From contig DPHV01000002.1 of the NCBI GenBank assembly GCA_003521625.1, forward strand, positions 50,628 through 57,437: a stretch of 6,810 bases of DNA, written 5' to 3'. The DNA is from Ruminococcus sp. (GTDB lineage Bacteria > Bacillota > Clostridia > Oscillospirales > Acutalibacteraceae). Both the position numbers and the translations under genes were made by a program. Shown in pieces: positions 1-4,727 of the stretch (positions are counted from its first letter, which is position 1; every line of letters begins with the position of its first letter). The notes under the pieces are model-generated. The model was not told where the DNA came from. It did no database searches and saw only the letters and a program-made list of their open reading frames with translations.

Positions 1-62
1 CTCGATTTGCGAGCCGAGGCACTCATCTAAATTATCGTTTATATTCTAAACCAACATAGCTT

Positions 63-68
63 AAGGAG
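63..68 (+). promoter_or_regulatory. Ribosome binding site deciding the regulator start
   Basis: AAGGAG lies 8 nt before ATG 77. The longer reading frame begins with GTG 68, whose first base is the last base of this site, so the ATG is the better start. The hexamer GCTTAA occurs on both sides of the site (59-64 and 70-75); its meaning is unknown. Confidence 0.75.
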
Positions 69-76
69 TGCTTAAA

Positions 77-445
77 ATGCAGTTAAAGGAATCAGGTGAA
101 ATGTACCTTGAAACCATTTATATACTCAACAGGAAAACAGGATTTGTTCGCTCAATTGACGTTTGCGAATATATGGGCTACTCAAAGCCGAGCGTAAGCA
201 GAGCCGTAGGACTTTTAAAAGAGGGCGGCTACCTTACTGTTTCAAAGGACGGTGCACTCAATCTGACAGAGCTCGGTCAGGAAATTGCAGAAAAAACCTA
301 TGAACGCCACACCGTACTTTCTGCTTTGTTTGAAAAGCTCGGCGTCAGCAGAGAAACTGCCGTTGCAGACGCCTGCAAGATTGAACACGTTATCAGCGAC
401 GAAACTTTTTCGGCACTGAAAAAACACCTTGAGCATAATGTTTAA
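77..445 (+). CDS. DtxR/MntR-family metal-dependent transcriptional repressor
   Basis: A 122-residue cytoplasmic DNA-binding regulator. Residues about 24-55 form a winged helix-turn-helix (SKPSVSRAVGLLKEGGYL is the recognition helix and start of the wing), and the remainder is the helical metal-binding and dimerisation domain. The length matches the MntR type, which lacks the SH3-like third domain of DtxR. By alignment with Bacillus subtilis MntR (D8, E11, H77, E99, E102, H103) the ligand positions here are M9, E12, H78, C100, E103 and H104. Met and Cys at the first and fourth positions are the DtxR/IdeR pattern, so iron sensing is more likely than manganese (inference). ATG 77 is chosen because AAGGAG at 63-68 sits 8 nt upstream; a GTG in frame at 68 overlaps that site and is unlikely to be the start. 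The gene is followed after 35 nt by the deoxyribosyltransferase-like gene, probably in one transcript. Its targets are not visible here; genes of this family often sit next to metal uptake genes, which may lie upstream of the window. Confidence 0.9.
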   Translation: MQLKESGEMYLETIYILNRKTGFVRSIDVCEYMGYSKPSVSRAVGLLKEGGYLTVSKDGALNLTELGQEIAEKTYERHTVLSALFEKLGVSRETAVADACKIEHVISDETFSALKKHLEHNV

Positions 446-480
446 TGCTGCTACGATTTTATACGAATGGAATGAAATAA

Positions 481-903
481 ATGAAGATTTATCTTGCAGG
501 ACCGTTTTTTAATGAAGAAGAGATAAAAAATATTGAAAAAGCCGAAGAAATACTTTTTTCAAGAGGTTTTGACGTATTCAGTCCCAGACTTAACGAAGTA
601 AGAAATGAAGAAAACACGCAGGACAGGCTCTGGTCAATGGAAACCTTTATGAACGACAAACGCTTTATTGACTGGGCTGATGTTGTTGTTATGCTCTACT
701 ACGGCGGCTACAGCGACAGCGGAACAGCGTGGGAATGCGGCTACGCCTACGGAACAAACACGCCCGTTGTGGTAGTTCATCTCGGCAAGGATTCAAACCT
801 TATGGTGCACGAGGGCTGTCACAGCAATATAACGCTTGACGAGCTTGAAAGCTATGATTTCACAATGCTTCCGCCAAAACCGTATACGGGAAAAATGTTT
901 TAA
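481..903 (+). CDS. Nucleoside 2-deoxyribosyltransferase-family protein
   Basis: A 140-residue cytoplasmic protein of the nucleoside 2-deoxyribosyltransferase fold (Pfam PF05014 type, a flavodoxin-like fold). Family enzymes move or hydrolyse the N-glycosidic bond of deoxynucleosides in salvage and nucleotide clean-up. Visible features are the N-terminal strand and loop KIYLAGPFF (residues 2-10), DWADVVVML (64-72), and the active-site segment DSGTAWECGYAYG (79-91). E85 corresponds to the nucleophilic Glu (E98 of the Lactobacillus leichmannii enzyme) and D79, six residues earlier, to its D92. The length is near the family norm, so it looks complete. The ribosome binding site is weak (GGAA at 469-472, 8 nt upstream). 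It follows the metal regulator by 35 nt and ends at a strong terminator, so it is the last gene of that transcript. The family also includes nucleotide hydrolases such as the DNPH1/Rcl type; substrate cannot be decided from sequence. Confidence 0.85.
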   Translation: MKIYLAGPFFNEEEIKNIEKAEEILFSRGFDVFSPRLNEVRNEENTQDRLWSMETFMNDKRFIDWADVVVMLYYGGYSDSGTAWECGYAYGTNTPVVVVHLGKDSNLMVHEGCHSNITLDELESYDFTMLPPKPYTGKMF

Positions 904-913
904 CTGATAAATT

Positions 914-958
914 ATCCGATTGATTAAAATAACGTAATCAATCGGATTTTTGTTTTTT
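914..958 (+). terminator. Rho-independent terminator after the deoxyribosyltransferase gene
   Basis: A perfect 13-bp stem, ATCCGATTGATTA at 914-926 with TAATCAATCGGAT at 935-947, has an 8-nt loop and is followed by a T-rich run through 958. It lies 10 nt after the stop codon and separates the regulator unit from the exporter operon. Confidence 0.93.
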
Positions 959-1030
959 TCGCAAAATTTACTGAAACATTCTGTTCAACTGTATTCTTAT
1001 CCATTTTATCCCGATAAAAACTTTATTTCA

Positions 1031-1058
1031 TTGACAAATGCCAAAAAAGTTATATAAT
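1031..1058 (+). promoter_or_regulatory. Consensus sigma-A promoter of the glycan export operon
   Basis: TTGACA at 1031-1036 and TATAAT at 1053-1058 match the housekeeping consensus at all 12 positions, with a 16-nt spacer. A second TATAAT overlaps at 1058-1063 but would give a 21-nt spacer, so the first is preferred. Expected transcription start is about 1064-1067. It lies downstream of the terminator and upstream of the five-gene block, which has no other obvious promoter. Confidence 0.85.
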
Positions 1059-1064
1059 ATAATT

Positions 1065-1293
1065 GTTTCAGAGCGCCTGCTGTCGGGATATAGTTTTTAT
1101 ACCGTGATGCAGATAGCGTACTGTTTTGAAAATTTGAATTTATCTCTTTTCGATTTTATAGATTATATGCCCTTATTTTTACAGAATGTTTTTATTTTTT
1201 CAGGGCAAATTAGCAGTGAACGGAAGTGACCGTATGTAAAACAGCCTTGCAATTCTCCATTTAGAATTTCAAAAAATTTTAGTTTCAGATTGG
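1065..1293 (+). promoter_or_regulatory. Long 5' leader of the export operon, with hairpins
   Basis: About 225-230 nt of apparently untranslated RNA lies between the predicted transcription start and the permease. The best structure is at 1077-1112: CTGC pairs with GCAG (1077-1080/1109-1112), then after an internal loop CGG with CCG (1084-1086/1102-1104) and TATA with TATA (1089-1092/1098-1101) around a 5-nt loop. Weaker pairings are TGCCCT/AGGGCA (1168-1173/1202-1207), ACGG/CCGT (1220-1223/1230-1233) and AATTCT/AGAATT (1251-1256/1263-1268). None is followed by a good T-run, so no leader terminator is apparent. I recognise no known riboswitch. A cis-acting regulatory or antitermination role is inference only. 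Confidence 0.45.
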
Positions 1294-2124
1294 ATGATAT
1301 TTTTGTTTACTATATTTAAGGAACACAAGGGGTTTGGAAAACAAATCCTGTTGCTTGCCAAAAACGAGCTTATCAAAACATACAAGGGCGCTGTTATAGG
1401 TCCGCTCTGGGCTGTTGTAAAACCTGCTTTTACAATTTTTGTTTACTGGTTTGCATTCTCCTGCGGTATCAAAACGCTTAAATCGGTTAATGTAAATCTC
1501 GGCGGACTTGAGCCGTTTTCAATTGACTTCTTTACATTTATGTTCATCGGAATTATTCCGTGGTTCTTTATTCAGGACGGCATTACGCAGGGTGCAAAAA
1601 CTCTGCGTACAAACAGGCAGTTCATTACAAAGGTTAAATTTCCTGTTTCAACAATTCTGACCTACACAAGCATTTCAAGACTTTATGTACATATTTTCCT
1701 TGTTGCAATTATGTACGTTTATGTTCTTTTTTCAGTCGGTCCGAGCTGGTATAACCTTCAGTTCTTCTTCTACTGTCCGCTGATGTTTCTGTTTTTCCTT
1801 GCGCTTTCGTGGTCTACTGCGCCTATGTCGGCATTCAGCAAGGATTTTGAAAGTCTTATCGTTTCGGTTATGTCGGGTATTTTCTGGCTGTCGGGCATTA
1901 TGTACGACTCCTACGGTTTTGAAGAGCCTGTTCTTAAGTATGCTATGCTTCTTAACCCGATTAACTTCTTTGTCAACGGCTACCGCAACTGTTTCCTCTA
2001 CAACAGACCGTTCTTTGAGTATAAGACGGAGCTTGTAATCTTCATTGCGGAATTTGCAGTTGTGTTCTTCCTCGGAATCTTTAACTACAACAGACTCAGG
2101 AAAAAGCTTCCTGACGTACTTTAA
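1294..2124 (+). CDS. ABC-2 polysaccharide/teichoic-acid-type exporter permease (TagG/Wzm-like)
   Basis: A 276-residue integral membrane protein, the membrane half of an ABC exporter for lipid-linked glycans. The N-terminal amphipathic stretch LAKNELIKTYKGAVIGPLWA (residues 21-40) with the following P44 is the typical entry of the TagG/Wzm/RfbD family. Hydrophobic segments lie at about 36-58, 78-94, 125-148, 158-175, 187-204 and 246-264, giving the six expected. The family-typical NPINFFVNGYR motif is at 221-231. Size is normal for the family. The start is uncertain: ATG 1294 has no good ribosome binding site, while TTG 1303 (three codons later, giving MFTIFKEHK) has GGATG 6 nt before it. The ATPase follows 15 nt after the stop, so the pair is translated together. 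Substrate is inferred from the downstream cytidylyltransferase and LicD genes to be a phospho-alditol-decorated or related cell-surface glycan. Confidence 0.93.
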   Translation: MIFLFTIFKEHKGFGKQILLLAKNELIKTYKGAVIGPLWAVVKPAFTIFVYWFAFSCGIKTLKSVNVNLGGLEPFSIDFFTFMFIGIIPWFFIQDGITQGAKTLRTNRQFITKVKFPVSTILTYTSISRLYVHIFLVAIMYVYVLFSVGPSWYNLQFFFYCPLMFLFFLALSWSTAPMSAFSKDFESLIVSVMSGIFWLSGIMYDSYGFEEPVLKYAMLLNPINFFVNGYRNCFLYNRPFFEYKTELVIFIAEFAVVFFLGIFNYNRLRKKLPDVL

Positions 2125-2139
2125 GGGGAGGATAGTTTT

Positions 2140-2871
2140 ATGGCTGAACCGATTATTACCTTTAAAAACGTAAGCAAAACTTATATTCTCTACAAAAACG
2201 ACCAGGCTCGTTTTAAGGCGCTTTTCATAAAGCCGAAGAATCCAAAGACCAATAAGGCGCTCAACAATGTTTCGTTTGAAATTAACAGAGGTGAGTCTGT
2301 CGGAATTGTCGGCGACAACGGTGCAGGAAAATCAACTCTGCTTAAGATGATTACAGGCGTTGCATTTCCCGACGAGGGTGAGATTACCGTAAATGGCAAG
2401 GTTGCCGCTCTGCTTGAGCTTACCGCAGGCTTTTCTATGGAAATGACAGGCAGAGAGAATATTTATCTCAAGGGCTACATTCTCGGTCTTGAGGACGATT
2501 ATATCAAGACTATAGAGGAGAATATCATTGAATTTGCAGAGCTCGGCGACTATATTGACCAGCCTGTAAGAACATACTCGAGCGGTATGAAAATGCGCCT
2601 CGGCTTTGCGATTAACGTGAATATTGAGCCTGACGTTCTTGTTGTCGACGAGGCTCTTGCCGTAGGCGACGCAACATTTAAAAAGAAATGTAAAAATAAG
2701 ATTAAAGAAATTATTTCCGCAGGCACAACTGTGCTTTATGTAAGTCACAGTGCGGCTTCTGTCAAGGAAATCTGCCCCCGTTCAATTTTCCTGAAAAAGG
2801 GAACTGTTATATTTGACGGCCCTACGGAAGAAACCTTAAAAGTTTACGAAGAATCTAAAAAGAAAAAATAA
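2140..2871 (+). CDS. ABC exporter ATPase (TagH/Wzt-like, no C-terminal extension)
   Basis: A 243-residue cytoplasmic nucleotide-binding subunit that powers the adjacent permease. Walker A is GDNGAGKST (residues 58-66), the signature is YSSGMKMRLGFA (146-157), Walker B is VLVVDEALAVGD (166-177) with catalytic E171, and the switch His is H203 in YVSHS. The sequence EALAVGD and the early segment before Walker A are typical of polysaccharide and teichoic acid exporters. The protein ends soon after the ATPase core in a lysine-rich tail, so it lacks the C-terminal substrate-recognition domain of long Wzt proteins (about 400 residues) and the long tail of B. subtilis TagH. That suggests export does not depend on recognising a terminal cap through this subunit (inference). 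ATG 2140 has a strong site, AAGGGGAGG at 2123-2131, which overlaps the permease stop. Confidence 0.96.
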   Translation: MAEPIITFKNVSKTYILYKNDQARFKALFIKPKNPKTNKALNNVSFEINRGESVGIVGDNGAGKSTLLKMITGVAFPDEGEITVNGKVAALLELTAGFSMEMTGRENIYLKGYILGLEDDYIKTIEENIIEFAELGDYIDQPVRTYSSGMKMRLGFAINVNIEPDVLVVDEALAVGDATFKKKCKNKIKEIISAGTTVLYVSHSAASVKEICPRSIFLKKGTVIFDGPTEETLKVYEESKKKK

Positions 2872-2890
2872 AACTAACATTAAAACTAAC
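2869..2890 (+). repeat. Tandem 10-bp repeat between ATPase and cytidylyltransferase genes
   Basis: TAAAACTAAC occurs at 2869-2878 and again at 2881-2890, separated by AT. The first copy contains the ATPase stop codon. This looks like a local duplication that lengthened the short spacer; no function is evident. Confidence 0.6.
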
Positions 2891-2899
2891 GGTGAAACT

Positions 2900-3637
2900 A
2901 TGGTACACGTTGTTATTTTTGCAGGCGGAGTCGGCGCAAGAATGAAGTCGCTTGACATTCCCAAGCAGTTTATTAATGTTGACGGCAAGCCGATTATCAT
3001 CAGAACCCTTGAAAACTTTGCTACACACCCTGATGTTGATGATATTGTTATTTCCTGTCTTGCAGATAAAATTGAATATATGTGGGAATTAATTGCACAA
3101 TATAAGGTAGCAAAGGTTACTTCAATTGTTCCCGGCGGTGAAAACGGTCACGGAAGTATTCACAACGGACTTGTTGAGGTTCAGAGGTTTTCTTCACCCG
3201 AGGATATTGTGCTTATCTGCGACGGAGTTCGTCCGCTGATTTCACATCAGCTTATCTCCGACTGCATTGAAACGGCGACAAAATACGAAACCGCTGTTCC
3301 CGTTACGCCGAGCATTGACTCTGTTTTGCAGAGCGAGGACGGCGAAACCTGTTGTAAGAGCCTGCCGAGAAAGCAAATGTATATCACTCAGGCTCCGCAG
3401 GGTTATACAATGCGTAAAATTATGCACGCCCACGATGAAGCCGAAAGGCTCGGAATTACAAATCCGATTTCATCAAGCGAGTTGCTCATTGAGCTTGGCG
3501 AAACGGTACATATTTTCAAGGGTGAGCGTGACAATATTAAGGTGACAACACCCGAGGATTTACAATTTCTCCGTTCACGTTACTACTACAAAAGCTTTAA
3601 AAACTTTGCAAAAGAGGAGCTTAAGTATGGCTTATAA
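2900..3637 (+). CDS. IspD/TarI-family cytidylyltransferase (likely CDP-alditol synthesis)
   Basis: A 245-residue cytoplasmic enzyme of the IspD/TarI family, which joins CTP to a polyol phosphate and releases pyrophosphate. The nucleotide-binding loop is AGGVGARM (residues 8-15) with PKQF at 21-24, giving the conserved R14 and K22. Others are CDGVRP (107-112), IDSV (139-142), the APQGY motif (165-169) and DNIKVTTPEDL (211-221), whose K214 corresponds to a substrate-binding Lys of IspD. At 79-91 the usual GG..R..S motif reads GGENGHGSIHNGL, so the Arg is replaced. No isoprenoid gene is near, while an exporter and a LicD domain are, so ribitol-5-phosphate or a similar alditol phosphate is the favoured substrate over methylerythritol phosphate (inference). 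Its usual partner TarJ, a medium-chain dehydrogenase, is absent. The ribosome binding site is poor (GGTGA at 2891-2895, 4 nt before ATG). The 3' end overlaps the next gene by 11 nt. Confidence 0.9.
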   Translation: MVHVVIFAGGVGARMKSLDIPKQFINVDGKPIIIRTLENFATHPDVDDIVISCLADKIEYMWELIAQYKVAKVTSIVPGGENGHGSIHNGLVEVQRFSSPEDIVLICDGVRPLISHQLISDCIETATKYETAVPVTPSIDSVLQSEDGETCCKSLPRKQMYITQAPQGYTMRKIMHAHDEAERLGITNPISSSELLIELGETVHIFKGERDNIKVTTPEDLQFLRSRYYYKSFKNFAKEELKYGL

Positions 3638-4709
3638 GGTTCAGAATCATTTGCACCCTTATGTTTTTGAAGACATCAAAACAATTACAGACAGCAATAT
3701 TAACTGGCCGTGCCTTTGCAATAAAACCGTTCTAATAACGGGAGGCAACGGCTTTATTGCATTTTACCTTGTCTGTGCAATGCTTATCAGAAATGATTTG
3801 TGCAGAAGTAATATTAAGGTTAAGGCGCTTGTAAGAAGCCTTGAAAATGCTGAAAAAAAGTACGGCGAATTGCTTAATCGTGACGATTTAGAGCTTATTG
3901 TTCAGGACGTTTGCGCACCGTTTGACTTTGACAGAGCAGATTTTGTTATTCATGCCGCAAGTCAGGCAAGCGCATATTATTTTGAAAACGACCCCGCAGG
4001 CACGATTGACGCAAACCTGACGGGAACTGCAAATGCGCTTGAATATGCAAAAAAGAGCAACGCTGAAAGCACACTTATTGTGTCATCATTAAAGGTTTAC
4101 GGCTCTGTTTTTAACGGCAAAAATTCAATCGGCGAGGACGACCTTGGATATATAGACATTGACAGCTACAAAAACTGCTATTCACAGGGCAAGCGTGCCG
4201 CTGAAACACTCGGCTGCTGCTATGCAAAGCAATACGGAATGAATGTTAAAATTGCAAGGCCTGCCTATATTTACGGCCCTGCTAATATTGACGACGACAG
4301 AGTATGGGCGCAGTTTATTGCAAATGTTGTGAGAAAGCAGGATATTCTGCTAAAAAGCAATGGTGCGGCTTTGAGAAGCTTTTGCTATGTTACCGACACG
4401 GCTGTTGCTCTGCTAAAGATTTTGATTGACGGCGAAAATGCAACGCCGTATAATATAGCAAACACGAAAAGCGACGTTACGATAAGAGGCTTTGCAAAAG
4501 CGGCTGTTGAAGCTTTTCCCGAGCTTAATCTGACATTAAGCTTTGCAAAACCCGAAGACGAAAAAGAGCCCGTTCCCTCCCCTATGGCTCCGACTCCCGA
4601 AATTCTTAACGCTGAAAAGCTGAATAATCTCGGTTGGAGTGCAAATGTTGATTTAACAGAGGGAATCAAACGCAGTGTGAAAATTATGAGCCTACAAGTT
4701 AAGGAATAA
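3627..4709 (+). CDS. Extended SDR, NAD-dependent epimerase/dehydratase family
   Basis: A 360-residue cytoplasmic Rossmann-fold enzyme. Residues 32-45 carry the first strand and dinucleotide-binding turn (VLITGGNGFIA). The catalytic triad is complete: S154 in VSSLKVYG, Y185 and K189 in YSQGK. RPAYIYGP (211-218) and SFCYVTD (251-257) are further extended-SDR landmarks, seen in UDP-sugar decarboxylases, dehydratases and epimerases. A leader of about 30 residues precedes the Rossmann fold. ATG 3627 is chosen because GAGGAG (3614-3619) lies 7 nt upstream; a TTG at 3606 in the same frame would start before that site. It overlaps the cytidylyltransferase gene by 11 nt, implying coupled translation, and occupies the place where TarJ would be expected. 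It may reduce or epimerise the precursor of the CDP-linked compound, or act on the CDP-linked product itself (inference). The exact reaction cannot be read from the sequence. The next gene carries a degenerate homologue of this protein. Confidence 0.9.
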   Translation: MAYKVQNHLHPYVFEDIKTITDSNINWPCLCNKTVLITGGNGFIAFYLVCAMLIRNDLCRSNIKVKALVRSLENAEKKYGELLNRDDLELIVQDVCAPFDFDRADFVIHAASQASAYYFENDPAGTIDANLTGTANALEYAKKSNAESTLIVSSLKVYGSVFNGKNSIGEDDLGYIDIDSYKNCYSQGKRAAETLGCCYAKQYGMNVKIARPAYIYGPANIDDDRVWAQFIANVVRKQDILLKSNGAALRSFCYVTDTAVALLKILIDGENATPYNIANTKSDVTIRGFAKAAVEAFPELNLTLSFAKPEDEKEPVPSPMAPTPEILNAEKLNNLGWSANVDLTEGIKRSVKIMSLQVKE

Positions 4710-4727
4710 AACAAAAAGGAAAACAAG

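Noticed and set aside
1..60. A possible 3' end of an upstream gene, and the small hairpin CTCG/CGAG at 1-13.
   Set aside because: Short open stretches occur in all + frames and none gives a recognisable C-terminus; the 4-bp stem lacks a T-run. No convincing promoter or metal box for the regulator was found either.
1038..1229. A 63-codon open frame in the operon leader, with an internal ATG at 1107 giving 40 codons.
   Set aside because: Its first ATG lies inside the promoter, the ATG at 1107 has no ribosome binding site, and the translation resembles nothing recognisable. It is treated as untranslated leader.
2332..2748. A 138-codon minus-strand frame inside the ATPase gene.
   Set aside because: It lies opposite the Walker A to switch-His core of an obvious ABC ATPase; a by-product of codon bias.
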